Below are positions 53,501 through 61,142 of a stretch of 64,000 nt of DNA, in pieces (the first letter of the stretch is position 1; every line of letters starts with the position of its first letter). The stretch is taken from assembly GCA_014867205.1 (NCBI GenBank), contig WGUO01000005.1, forward strand, positions 1-64,000, given 5' to 3'. Origin of the DNA: Muribaculaceae bacterium (GTDB taxonomy: Bacteria > Bacteroidota > Bacteroidia > Bacteroidales > Muribaculaceae). A model generated the notes under the pieces. It worked only from the letters and a program-made list of their open reading frames with translations, ran no database searches and was not told the origin of the DNA. The translations under genes were made by a program, and so were the position numbers.

Positions 53501-55078
53501 AATGACGGCAACGGTTTCGTGCCTGTCACCACTTTCGTCATCAATGATCTGGCTGGTGGCGTGCGTGGCTGGGCCAAGGGCACTGTAGACCTGACGGAGT
53601 TTGCCGGCATGACGGTACAGCTTGCATTCGACGCAGTGACCAGGTCTTATCTCTATACGATAATCGATCTGCTTGAGATCAATGACCGCCGCAATAATGA
53701 CCTCTCCCTGCTGTCGATCCAGGCACCGCGCGGTGTCGATGTCGACAAGGAGTTCGAGGTCGCTGTGGAAGTGGAGAATGCAGGGCGCCTTGCATCGGGC
53801 AACTATAATGTCGCTCTCTTCAAGGGTGCCGATAAGGTGTCGGAAATAGAGGGCACACCGCTCGAGCCGGGTGAGATACGCTCCCATAAGTTCAATTGCA
53901 CACTCGGCGCTACAGACGACACTGACAATGTTATGTATGCCGAGATCACGACTCCCGACGAGGTCGAGCTCAACAACCGCAGCGAGGACGTGACGGTGCA
54001 TGTTCACCATAACGCATATCCCGGAGTGCGCGACCTCGAGGCCACGCATACCGACTCGAGGACTGTAGAACTCACCTGGAAGGCACCGGAACTGCTCTCT
54101 GACGCGGAATCTGTCATAACTGATGACTTCGAGGATGCCGAGACTTCCGAGACATTCCCCACCGAGTATGGCAACTGGAAGTTTGTCGACCGCGACGGCG
54201 GCTACATCGGCGGAATGAGGGGCGTTGAGCTTCCGGGTATCCAGACCGGCTCGCAGCAGTCGTTCTGGGTGATGGACGCTGACCATCCCGTGTTCCACGG
54301 CAACCAGAGCTATGCCGCTAACTCCGGCAGCAAGTATCTGGCCCAGATGTATACCATGAACCGTACTGCCGACTCTCCGGTGCCCTGCGATGACTGGATC
54401 ATCTCTCCCTGGCTCAACGAGAACTCACAGACTGTCGGGTTCTATGCCCGCAGTTATGGAAATGACGAAACCAATGAGCGTTTCCAGTTCCTCTACTCGA
54501 CCACGGGCAACGAGCCTGACGACTTCGTGAGCGTGGAGACTGTTTCCGCTGTGCCTCATGAATGGACTAAGTATGGTTTCGAGGTGCCCGAGGGAGCGCG
54601 TTTCTTCGCGATCCGCTGCACGTCGATCTTCGAGTTCATGCTCTTCATTGACGACATAACATATATACCTGCCAACGCGTCGAACCTTGTCCTCAGCGGC
54701 TACAATGTGTATGCCGACGGCGTGAAGATCGCCGATGTGGCTCCCGAAGCGACGGGATATACCGACGTCTGGTCAGAGCCTAAGACCGGCGACATCCGGT
54801 ATGCGGTAAGTGCTGTCTACACCATCGGCGAGTCAAAGTGTGCAAGCCTCACACTTGACACTTCGGCAGTCGAGGGTATCTCCGGCGACAACGTTGTCGT
54901 GGAGGGGGGCAAAGGCAGCATCCGTGTTGCGGGAGCCGACGGTGCGGTGACCGTATGGAGTGCCGACGGTGTCCAGGTGTACGGAGCGCTTGTAAGCGGC
55001 GAACAGACAATCCGGGTAAATGCCGGAGTCTACATGGTCCGCTATGCCGGTCGCACCGCCAAGGTGATGGTAAGATAA
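50519..55078 (+). CDS. Giant secreted multi-domain adhesin-like protein (FN3/anchor-J type)
   Basis: 1519 residues with signal peptide PSAMLLAAVGLYAQ. N-terminal beta-propeller-like portion (about 80-320), then repeated fibronectin-III-like domains (GVSGATASYADGIFTVTWNA; ATASAVCDYADGSVTISWDA) alternating with jelly-roll domains carrying WLITPAVRLEGGKFY and WIISPWLNENSQTV, the choice-of-anchor J pattern. The tail (VTVWSADGVQVYGA ... GVYMVRYAGRTAKVMVR) is type IX-like. Probably surface-exposed carbohydrate or protein binding. Likely target of the divergent LuxR-type regulator. Confidence 0.82.
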   Translation: MNKFFRMLLPSAMLLAAVGLYAQSDLKLHGKGEASSAEQLAKAPVRGYVAPRVKSGATGSLTSLRTQSRPVTLRASGPMRENGGTFEYVADLKGMVFGTPSTTLNSIAPDGTLTPNPSISLSTGMCVASGGYGTDDTYYVTLTYAYPGFNIFYAFAYDTETWQMLPGWPRTVSQRFMSTDLTYDPSDGLVYGCFTNDDATGYEFGTVNFADGERATISALPAAWNAIAADKQGNLYAIDMEGTLLKVNKENGETTEVGATGFEPQNLSSATFDHKTGKLYWTVSTDTEGFYCEVDTETGSATKIADFPGAEEVYGLYVLPPEAEDRAPAAPTNLSLNFVDASLSGTLTFDAPATLFRGEAGEGEMNYRVMSDGEQLATGSTTYGATGVETPEFSVPAPGRYTFTLYCSNDEGDSPKAEIEKFIGADAPMGVSGATASYADGIFTVTWNAPAASANGGYINPDEVTYTVTRMPDNVVVAEGIKDTSVTDAVAVPESFVKYKYAIQAEYDGYKSMTVNTNGIGLGNILPPFTDDFSDMTFVESYTTIDGNGDGRCWGAFIGMAQGMGPVYGSENSTADEWLITPAVRLEGGKFYKFGIDAATMGSTWTENFDVVLGTSPDVEGMTETFISGAEVSTSGFMETKHFEEYFGVPEDGVYYIGIHYNTPENAYFLLLDNLSISEPIDAMSPGHVENLTVTPWPEGEKKVTVAFTAPSTDLQGEPLPFLDKVEIRLDDAPLHTVSDVTPGAEVSVDLDIPTSGMHKFTVIAVNGETEGRPVETEVHVGLNVPVAPATASAVCDYADGSVTISWDAVSTDIDGKTIPADEISYLIVRLIGSEQQMVMSGIKGTQYSYMPLASSTADQEFFQYAVFAQAEAGYSKGSITGMIAVGAPDGMPWVESFPNGGITHIFAAYPLDGTNGAWANYNDQSFSMGVKSYDGDNGMIGMYGPAIGDAARLFSGRIDFTGMEHPTLTFFTFNLQNADQVLDTNELTILVDRNDGNGFVPVTTFVINDLAGGVRGWAKGTVDLTEFAGMTVQLAFDAVTRSYLYTIIDLLEINDRRNNDLSLLSIQAPRGVDVDKEFEVAVEVENAGRLASGNYNVALFKGADKVSEIEGTPLEPGEIRSHKFNCTLGATDDTDNVMYAEITTPDEVELNNRSEDVTVHVHHNAYPGVRDLEATHTDSRTVELTWKAPELLSDAESVITDDFEDAETSETFPTEYGNWKFVDRDGGYIGGMRGVELPGIQTGSQQSFWVMDADHPVFHGNQSYAANSGSKYLAQMYTMNRTADSPVPCDDWIISPWLNENSQTVGFYARSYGNDETNERFQFLYSTTGNEPDDFVSVETVSAVPHEWTKYGFEVPEGARFFAIRCTSIFEFMLFIDDITYIPANASNLVLSGYNVYADGVKIADVAPEATGYTDVWSEPKTGDIRYAVSAVYTIGESKCASLTLDTSAVEGISGDNVVVEGGKGSIRVAGADGAVTVWSADGVQVYGALVSGEQTIRVNAGVYMVRYAGRTAKVMVR

Positions 55079-55112
55079 TCCGCGTATAGAATAAAACAAT
55101 AATCCAGATGAC

Positions 55113-55146
55113 AAATGAGCCGGTCCAGTGGGGCCGGCTCATTTTT
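55113..55146 (+). terminator. Terminator after the giant adhesin-like gene
   Basis: Stem AAATGAGCCGG / CCGGCTCATTT (55113-55123, 55134-55144) with inner CC/GG pairs, then a T-run (TTTTTA). Confidence 0.9.
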
Positions 55147-55197
55147 ATAGGATGTCTTGTGTTTGTGGTGAGGTTCAGTGCATTGAGGTGAGAATGA

Positions 55198-55716
55198 TTA
55201 CTTTTTAGTGCGGATGATGGGAACGTTCTTGAAGGTGAGGTTGCCCTGGCGGTTTGCGTCGATGTTTATGCCGATCTTTACCACGCTCATGGTGTTGAGG
55301 GCCTGCGGCACACCCATGAACTGCAGTCCCTGCTCGATGAGCTCGACCTTGACCGGGACGTCCTGCGGTGTGTCATGCCTGAATGCGCCGCTTGTGTCGA
55401 CGCCATAGACGTTGCCGGCGGCATCGACCGCAAGCATCTTCTGGTTCTTGATGCTGCTTCCGAATGTGGCCGACTGCTTCTCGGTGTGGTTGGTGACCTT
55501 GAGCACGAGGTAGAGGTTGCCCGGCTGGCCGTCATCGCCCACCTCGTAGAGGCCTACCGGCTCGACTGTCATGAACTCGGCAATCGGATTAGCCGCTGGC
55601 TGCGCGTTCTCTTGGGGGTTGCCGGCGGGTTCCCCTGTGGTCAGGGCGTTTGCGACGGGAGCGCAAATCATAGCGGCGGCAGATAGAAAAAGGGCCGTGA
55701 TTGTCTTTGCTTTCAT
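55198..55716 (-). CDS. Secreted beta-sandwich protein, DUF4352-like
   Basis: 172 residues: signal peptide (ITALFLSAAAMICAPVANA), a Pro/Ala/Asn linker (about 28-47) and a beta-sandwich: NLYLVLKVTNHTEKQSATFG is the typical DUF4352 core (a stand-alone Ig-like periplasmic domain). Function unknown. Separated from DegT by a 43-bp gap. Confidence 0.7.
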   Translation of the reverse strand: MKAKTITALFLSAAAMICAPVANALTTGEPAGNPQENAQPAANPIAEFMTVEPVGLYEVGDDGQPGNLYLVLKVTNHTEKQSATFGSSIKNQKMLAVDAAGNVYGVDTSGAFRHDTPQDVPVKVELIEQGLQFMGVPQALNTMSVVKIGINIDANRQGNLTFKNVPIIRTKK

Positions 55717-55759
55717 ATCTATTATATTTTAGGGGTTGTTATGGGTGTTAATCATGGAT

Positions 55760-56860
55760 TCAACGGAAGCCGTTGACCAGGGCGGCGACGCGGTGCGCCT
55801 GCTCGTCGGTCATGACCGGCGACATCGGCAGCGAGAGCTCGTTGGCGTGGATTGACTCCGTGATGGGAAGTGACAGGCCTGCCCACTCGGCGTAGCACTC
55901 CTGGCGGTGGGGCGGTATCGGGTAATGTATCAGCGTCTGCACGCCGTTATCGGCGAGGTATCTCTGCAACTCGTCGCGCCGGTCCGCCAGTATGGGAAAG
56001 ATGTGGAACACATTCGCTGTCATGTCGGGAGACGGGGGGAGCGTCACCTCCGGGTGCGAGATCTCGTCATAATATATGCGGGCCACGCGGCGGCGGCGGT
56101 CATTGTCGGCGTCGAGGTGGCGCAGTTTCACGTCGAGCACGGCTGCCTGGATCTCGTCGAGCCGGGAGTTGCGGCCGCAATACTTGAAGACATATTTGCG
56201 CTCGGAGCCGTAATTGGCCAGGGTGCGCACGGTCAGGGCCAGTTCGGCGTCCTCGGTGGTGACGGCACCGCCGTCGCCCATGGCGCCGAGGTTCTTGCCC
56301 GGATAGAAACTATGGCAGCCGGCGAGCCCGAGACTACCGGTTCGGCGGTCACCGTAGAGGCAGCCGTGGGCCTGGGCATTGTCCTCGATGAGCATCAGCC
56401 CGTGGCGTCGGCAAATCTCGCCGATCCGCTCACTGTAGGCGCAGCGCCCGTAGAGATGCACAATCAGCATGGCGCGGGTGCGCGGGGAAATGGCCTCTTC
56501 AATCTTGTCGGGGTCAATCTGAAGTGTAACCGGGTCAGGCTCAACTAAGACCGGCTTCAGGCCGTTGTCAGTCAGCGCGAGTATCGAGGCGATATAGGTA
56601 TTTGCCGGGACTATCACCTCGTCGCCCCGGTGGAGACGTCCGAGCTCGATAAGGGCGCGGAAGACCAGGATGAGGGCGTCGAGACCGTTGGCGCATCCCA
56701 CGGCGTAGCGTGTGCCGATATAGGCCGCGTAGTTGCGCTCGAACCGCTCGTTCTCAGCGCCTTGCAGATACCAGCCTGAGTTGACTGCGCGGGTCACGGC
56801 CTCGTTTATCTCCTCGCCATGGGCGGCGTTGACCGCCCCGAGGTCAAGAAATTTAATCAT
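55760..56860 (-). CDS. DegT/DnrJ/EryC1/StrS-family PLP aminotransferase
   Basis: 366 residues starting at ATG 56860 (MIKFLDLGAVN); the longer frame reads through the repeat array and is spurious. Family members transaminate nucleotide keto-sugars in surface polysaccharide or lipid A modification. PLP-binding Lys in SFYPGKNLGAMGDGG (about 185), plus IEDNAQAHG and YGSERKYVF. No other sugar-biosynthesis genes nearby. The start sits 20 bp from a TAACTTTG -7 box. Confidence 0.92.
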   Translation of the reverse strand: MIKFLDLGAVNAAHGEEINEAVTRAVNSGWYLQGAENERFERNYAAYIGTRYAVGCANGLDALILVFRALIELGRLHRGDEVIVPANTYIASILALTDNGLKPVLVEPDPVTLQIDPDKIEEAISPRTRAMLIVHLYGRCAYSERIGEICRRHGLMLIEDNAQAHGCLYGDRRTGSLGLAGCHSFYPGKNLGAMGDGGAVTTEDAELALTVRTLANYGSERKYVFKYCGRNSRLDEIQAAVLDVKLRHLDADNDRRRRVARIYYDEISHPEVTLPPSPDMTANVFHIFPILADRRDELQRYLADNGVQTLIHYPIPPHRQECYAEWAGLSLPITESIHANELSLPMSPVMTDEQAHRVAALVNGFR

Positions 56861-56878
56861 ACTGTCAGATTTATACCG

Positions 56879-56909
56879 CAAAGTTAACACGATATCCGAA
56901 AATATGAAA
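56879..56909 (-). promoter_or_regulatory. Candidate promoter of the DegT gene
   Basis: Minus strand TTTC-N19-TAACTTTG; -7 box at 56879-56886, 18 bp before the DegT ATG. The repeat array begins 27 bp upstream of the -33. Confidence 0.5.
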
Positions 56910-56935
56910 CCTCCGGCCCCAAAATTAACAAAATC

Positions 56936-57093
56936 GCCAAAGTGCCGAATGAAAATGCGCCAAACAACCGAATGAAAATGCGCCAAACTGCCGAATGAAA
57001 TCCGGCCAAACTGCCGAATGAAAATTCGCCAAACAGCCGAATGGAATCCGGCCAAACTGCCGAATAAAAATGCGCCAAACAACCGAATTGTAG
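56936..57093. repeat. 23-bp tandem repeat array (GCCAAACTGCCGAATGAAAA-type)
   Basis: Six full units of exactly 23 bp start at 56936, 56959, 56982, 57005, 57028 and 57051, plus a partial unit at 57074. The core CCAAACnnCCGAAT is constant; the tail alternates AAAATGC/AAATCCG. The array fills the gap between divergent DegT and ATPase genes and ends at the ATPase promoter. Two more units in the same register lie at 59227, beyond the ATPase-barrel cassette. Confidence 0.9.
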
Positions 57094-57112
57094 TTTTTTT
57101 TTTGTATCTTTG
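57088..57112 (+). promoter_or_regulatory. Promoter of the DUF4143 ATPase with a 10-T tract in the spacer
   Basis: -7 TATCTTTG (57105-57112) preceded by a TTG (57088-57090) at the end of the repeat array. The 14-bp spacer contains a run of ten T (57094-57103); slippage could tune spacer length. Confidence 0.5.
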
Positions 57113-57133
57113 CGATTGTACAAACTCAGACAT

Positions 57134-58417
57134 ATGACTAAGATAGAAATATATAGGCCAAGAATCGCTGATAGATTGCTGGCTCGGAAACTCAGAGGAA
57201 AAGGGGCCGTCTTAATCGAGGGCCCAAAATGGTGTGGCAAGACCACAACAGCAGAGCAACTCGCAAGGAGTGTTCTTTATGTATCGGAGCCAGGCAAGGT
57301 AAATCAGAACATAGAGTTGTCACGTCTTAATCCCTCATTGCTATTGCAAGGAGAGAAACCTCGGCTTTTAGACGAGTGGCAGGTAGCCCCATTGCTATGG
57401 GATGCAATCAGGTTTGATGCAGACCACAGTGCATTGCTTGGTCTCTATATATTGACGGGCTCTTGCGTGCCGGCCGATATGAGTGATGTGATACATAGTG
57501 GTACCGGGCGTTTCGGATGGCTTAAGATGCGACCGATGTCACTGTGGGAGTCCGGAGAATCATCAGGCGAAGTATCAATCAGAGATTTATTTGAAAACGA
57601 AACAGAGGTTTCCGGTATGTCGAGGATAGATCTGACCCGAATGGCGTTTCTTTGCTGCCGTGGAGGTTGGCCTCTTTCCCTTGATATGGATGAGGAGATT
57701 GCCCTCGACCAGGCTTTTGATTATCTGGATGCTGTTGAGCATCGAGATATTCAGAGGGTAGATGGTGTTGACCGGGAACCCTCAAGAGTGCACCGGCTGT
57801 TGCGTTCCTATGCGCGGCATCAGGGAGCACAGGCAACCCTTGCGGTAATCCAGCAGGATCTTGCTTCGAATGAGGGCGAGCGCCTTGATACCGACACGAT
57901 TGCCTCATATATAAAGGCATTGAAAAGCATTTTCGTGGTGGAGGATGTGGAGGCTTGGAATCCAAACCTTCGTTCCAAGACGGCTATCCGCAGTTCGGAT
58001 ACACGTTATTTCATAGATCCGTCGATAGCCACTGCGGCGTTGGGTCTCGGGCCGAACGACCTTATCAACGACCTGAATACATTTGGCCTTATTTTCGAGA
58101 CACTTTGTATGCGGGACTTACGTGTATATGCCGAGGCATGCGATGGTAAGGTGTATCATTACCGAGATAAAAACGGACTCGAATGTGATGCCGTAATGCA
58201 TTTGCGTAATGGTCGTTACGGCCTTATAGAGATTAAACTTGGAGGCGATCACCTGATAAACGAGGGTGCGAAGACACTTAAGGCTCTGTCAGAAAAGATA
58301 GATACGGATAAAATGAAAGCCCCGTCATTCCTGATGGTTCTTACGGCAGTCGGCGATTATGCTTATCGCCGCGACGACGGCGTGTATGTTGTCCCGATTG
58401 GTGCTCTAAAGGATTGA
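57134..58417 (+). CDS. ATP-binding protein with DUF4143 domain
   Basis: 427 residues from ATG 57134. N-terminal AAA domain with P-loop IEGPKWCGKTTT (about 27-38) and Walker B-like RLLDEWQ (about 77), a central helical region, and a C-terminal DUF4143 domain with PD-(D/E)xK-like pair LECDAVM and LIEIKLGG. These proteins are common as accessory genes; the role is unknown (defence, mobile-element or antitoxin roles are proposed by context only). Intact, in contrast to the fragment at 32079. Confidence 0.88.
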   Translation: MTKIEIYRPRIADRLLARKLRGKGAVLIEGPKWCGKTTTAEQLARSVLYVSEPGKVNQNIELSRLNPSLLLQGEKPRLLDEWQVAPLLWDAIRFDADHSALLGLYILTGSCVPADMSDVIHSGTGRFGWLKMRPMSLWESGESSGEVSIRDLFENETEVSGMSRIDLTRMAFLCCRGGWPLSLDMDEEIALDQAFDYLDAVEHRDIQRVDGVDREPSRVHRLLRSYARHQGAQATLAVIQQDLASNEGERLDTDTIASYIKALKSIFVVEDVEAWNPNLRSKTAIRSSDTRYFIDPSIATAALGLGPNDLINDLNTFGLIFETLCMRDLRVYAEACDGKVYHYRDKNGLECDAVMHLRNGRYGLIEIKLGGDHLINEGAKTLKALSEKIDTDKMKAPSFLMVLTAVGDYAYRRDDGVYVVPIGALKD

Positions 58418-58452
58418 TAAGTATATGAACTTGAATTAAATTTCAGATTCTT

Positions 58453-59202
58453 GTGAAATTCTCTGGATTCGTTTTGCGGGGAGTCGTGGCTCCGATTTAT
58501 TTAATAGTGGCGGTCGCGATTCTGTCACCGCTGTCTGTCATGGCTCAGCAGACTGATGAGGTAGGTGTCGGGCATACGGCTATGCCTGCTATGGATGCCG
58601 ATGCTGATAACAATGTGAAGGTTAGATTCTGTGCCAGAGGCGCCCTCGACCTGAACATAGATTCGTATATGTGGGCTAAAATGAGTGAGGACGAGGAACT
58701 GAGACCGGGGGGACGGCTCAGTTTCTCGACCATCTTCACATGGCCTTCCCGCTGGTTTGTAGATGCATCTCTGTTTTTCGGATATGATACAGCCTACATT
58801 CTGACACCTTATCACCATTACCATACTAATTCCAGACTTGACAAAGGATTGGTGGGAATTTCAGTGACACCTGGCTATACGCTGGAGTTTACTCCTGATG
58901 TCGGCATGTCGATCTTTGTCGGCGCAGAGTTCACTTGCGGATTGTTCGGTAATCTGCGCTATCCGGGCGTAGACCGGAAACTGTCACTTTACGGCGATGG
59001 CCTTTGGCGTAGATGCAACGTCGCGCCGAAACTTGGATTGGAAGTCGGGCTTAAGGATTTTGCAGTAGGATATTCGGTCAGCGTCGGGCTAATCCGAATG
59101 AACCGTCAGGACATCTTCTGCCATAAGACCATCAACGAGTTGTCAATGGCAATAACCCTCTCATACTATTTCGCCGAACGCATACTCTCCAAAGCAAAAT
59201 AA
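58453..59202 (+). CDS. Outer-membrane barrel-like protein of the repeat-bracketed cassette
   Basis: 249 residues from GTG 58453: N-terminal signal (IYLIVAVAILSPLSVMAQ), then amphipathic strands (WFVDASLFFGYDTAYIL; GMSIFVGAEFTCGLFG; LGLEVGLKDFAVGYSVSVGL) ending ITLSYYFAERIL. Function unknown. 35 bp after the ATPase gene and followed by the second pair of 23-bp repeats. Confidence 0.65.
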   Translation: MKFSGFVLRGVVAPIYLIVAVAILSPLSVMAQQTDEVGVGHTAMPAMDADADNNVKVRFCARGALDLNIDSYMWAKMSEDEELRPGGRLSFSTIFTWPSRWFVDASLFFGYDTAYILTPYHHYHTNSRLDKGLVGISVTPGYTLEFTPDVGMSIFVGAEFTCGLFGNLRYPGVDRKLSLYGDGLWRRCNVAPKLGLEVGLKDFAVGYSVSVGLIRMNRQDIFCHKTINELSMAITLSYYFAERILSKAK

Positions 59203-59226
59203 TCCGTGTCGCCGGACTGAGAAATC

Positions 59227-59264
59227 TCCAAACTGCCGAATGGAAGACGGCCAAACTGCCGATT
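59227..59264. repeat. Distal 23-bp repeat copies flanking the ATPase cassette
   Basis: TCCAAACTGCCGAATGGAAGACG (59227-59249) and a partial GCCAAACTGCCGAT (59250-59263), the same unit and spacing as the array at 56936. Confidence 0.85.
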
Positions 59265-59527
59265 TGCCAATCATTTTTAGTAATTTCCCGCTGACTCTAT
59301 ATGTAGTCCGGAACAGTTGGGTATCAGTTGCCAAAGCGAAAAGTATTTCTCATTATGTAATCTCTGAGGGGATTGGCCACGATAGCGACGCAACAACCCT
59401 AATCTATCTTGTCAGTATTGACATCTCTGTAGTTGGCCGCGCGAATTCTCTTATACTAAAGGTCGTTAATCTAAGCCTCAGTTTCCACCTCGGAGATTGA
59501 GGCTGATTTGTCTGGCAATCGTCCAAT

Positions 59528-59719
59528 TCTCTTGGTTAGAGATACTAACCCACGTGCAAATCTACGAAATAATTTTGAGATTGCAACTATTTTTAGACTT
59601 TTTTTTAATGATGCTGAAAACGGATTACCTCACAATGTTTAGCAATTAGTCTTTATTGAATTACTAAACCGCATGATTCCCAATTAGGTTATAGGGCATC
59701 CATATCTCTAACCAAGAGA
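59528..59719. mobile_element. Candidate invertible promoter segment (inverton), 192 bp
   Basis: Perfect 17-bp inverted repeats, TCTCTTGGTTAGAGATA (59528-59544) and TATCTCTAACCAAGAGA (59703-59719), enclose 158 bp. A leftward GTTG-N19-TAGATTTG (59587-59557) lies inside, near the left repeat. Flipping would point this promoter rightward at the secreted gene 59928. The size and layout match Bacteroides phase-variable promoter invertons. No recombinase gene in the window. Confidence 0.58.
59557..59587 (-). promoter_or_regulatory. Promoter within the candidate inverton (currently leftward)
   Basis: Minus strand GTTG (59587-59584), spacer 19, TAGATTTG (59564-59557). In this orientation it faces away from the secreted/M6 genes. 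A weaker plus-strand -7 match, TAATTTTG (59570-59577), lacks a -33. Confidence 0.5.
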
Positions 59720-59927
59720 TGGTAATCATGTGCCGACAGCAAGCCATGTATAAACTATGTCTAAATGCGAGATATGAGTTGCTCATCATTGACTCGGAGA
59801 CTATTGAATTTTTCCAAGCCAATGGGAGTTGAAAGCCAGAATACTTTCGAAACGATGGTTTAATAATTATTCTTTTGAAACTGCAAATAGTTGCTAATCA
59901 TTTATTAATAATTAAATAAATTTAATC

Positions 59928-61022
59928 ATGAAGCATTATTTACATTCCTTAGCGATCCTGAGTGGTCTTGCAATGACACTCCCGACTCTCGCCGCAGAGC
60001 CAGTGGCACCCTCCGGCGTCAATGCCGAAAGTACCGAAGCCGGCGTTGTTGTAACCTGGCAACCCGTCACCGAAGACGTGGATGAGAACCCCGTGAACCC
60101 AGACGAGGTGATTTATGACGTGTACCGCTGCGACTTGGACGATGTAAAGACCAAGGTGGCGGAAGATATAGTGGAGACCACATATACTGACGTGCTCGGC
60201 GATATAACCGGCGAAGTATTCTACCGATGGCAGGTAATAGCCAAGACCGCAGACGGCTCCAGCTCTGCCTGGGAAGGATATTCCCAGCAATTGGGATTCG
60301 GCGATGGCGCGGCTCTTCCCTACATCGAGACATTCAATACCGGGAGCGGCTGGAGCATGGCGCCTGACAACTACTGGCTGGCCGAGAACGCCGAGGGATG
60401 GTCTGGCTTCGATGTGGACTCCGAACTCTATTTCGACGATAACGGCACCGACTGCTATATCTACGGCGAAGACCGCACCGACACCGCTGCCGACGGCTTC
60501 CTATATTTTGAACCAAGCAAGTGGAGCAACACCGACACCTCTTTTACCTCGGGAGCCATAAATCTTATTAATGCTGAAAATCCGGTCATATCTTACAGTT
60601 ATTACACGATACCGGAGTGCCATGTCGCCTATCAGATACGCATTGTGGATGACCAGGGCAATGCCGATCAGGTGGTGAACTCTACTCCAGCGGATGACAC
60701 ATTTGGCTGGAAGAAGTCAGGTGACATATCTCTGGAGGCCTACAAGGGACAGAAGATACGCATCCAGATCCACTCTGCTTATTACCCGGACAACGCTCCG
60801 GCCACTGGACGCAGGGCTCCTGTTTGCCTTGACAACTTCAAGGTGGAAGAGAGTAGTGGAAACGTAGGTGTCGCAGGTGTTGGGGCTGCAGACGAGTTTG
60901 AAACGGCATATTACACGGTCGATGGTCTCCGCGTTGTGAATCCTTCTGCCGGTCAGCTAGTGATCAAGGTGCTGCATGGTTCAGACGGTTCTGTCCGCGT
61001 TCAGAAAGTAATTATCCGTTGA
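59928..61022 (+). CDS. Secreted FN3 plus jelly-roll protein with sorting-like C-terminus
   Basis: 364 residues: signal peptide HSLAILSGLAMTLPTLAA, a fibronectin-III-like domain (GVNAESTEAGVVVTWQPVT), a choice-of-anchor-J-like jelly roll (LPYIETFNTGSGWSMAP to RAPVCLDNFKVEE), and a tail (YYTVDGLRVVNPSAGQLVIK) like the other type IX-type proteins here. The gene lies 208 bp beyond the candidate inverton with no other obvious promoter, so expression is predicted OFF in this orientation. Confidence 0.75.
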   Translation: MKHYLHSLAILSGLAMTLPTLAAEPVAPSGVNAESTEAGVVVTWQPVTEDVDENPVNPDEVIYDVYRCDLDDVKTKVAEDIVETTYTDVLGDITGEVFYRWQVIAKTADGSSSAWEGYSQQLGFGDGAALPYIETFNTGSGWSMAPDNYWLAENAEGWSGFDVDSELYFDDNGTDCYIYGEDRTDTAADGFLYFEPSKWSNTDTSFTSGAINLINAENPVISYSYYTIPECHVAYQIRIVDDQGNADQVVNSTPADDTFGWKKSGDISLEAYKGQKIRIQIHSAYYPDNAPATGRRAPVCLDNFKVEESSGNVGVAGVGAADEFETAYYTVDGLRVVNPSAGQLVIKVLHGSDGSVRVQKVIIR

Positions 61023-61142
61023 CACCGCTGCCGATAGCCCGCTACAGGCAGGACACGCCCTGTGGCGGCCTATATTGTCAGCTTAATTAATAAAAGGATT
61101 CGTAAAATCCAGCTTAACTTAATACAAAAAGAATTTTGCCAG

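Larger units (their letters stand above)
59203..59927. other. Long non-coding region: repeats and candidate inverton
   Basis: 725 bp. Holds the distal repeats (59227), the inverted-repeat-bounded segment (59528-59719) and an untranslated stretch to the secreted gene. The 86-codon frame at 59240 starts inside a repeat and is probably spurious. AT-rich after 59550. Confidence 0.6.

Noticed and set aside
56936..57093. CRISPR array
   Set aside because: Units are contiguous with no spacers, and no cas genes are present.
56861..57133. 91-residue N-terminal extension of DegT (IFIRQFG-type repeats)
   Set aside because: It is the 23-bp repeat array read through; the repeats lack stops in that frame, but a promoter and ATG sit at the true start.
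59240..59500. 86-codon plus-strand ORF
   Set aside because: Begins inside a 23-bp repeat, no promoter, no recognisable domain.
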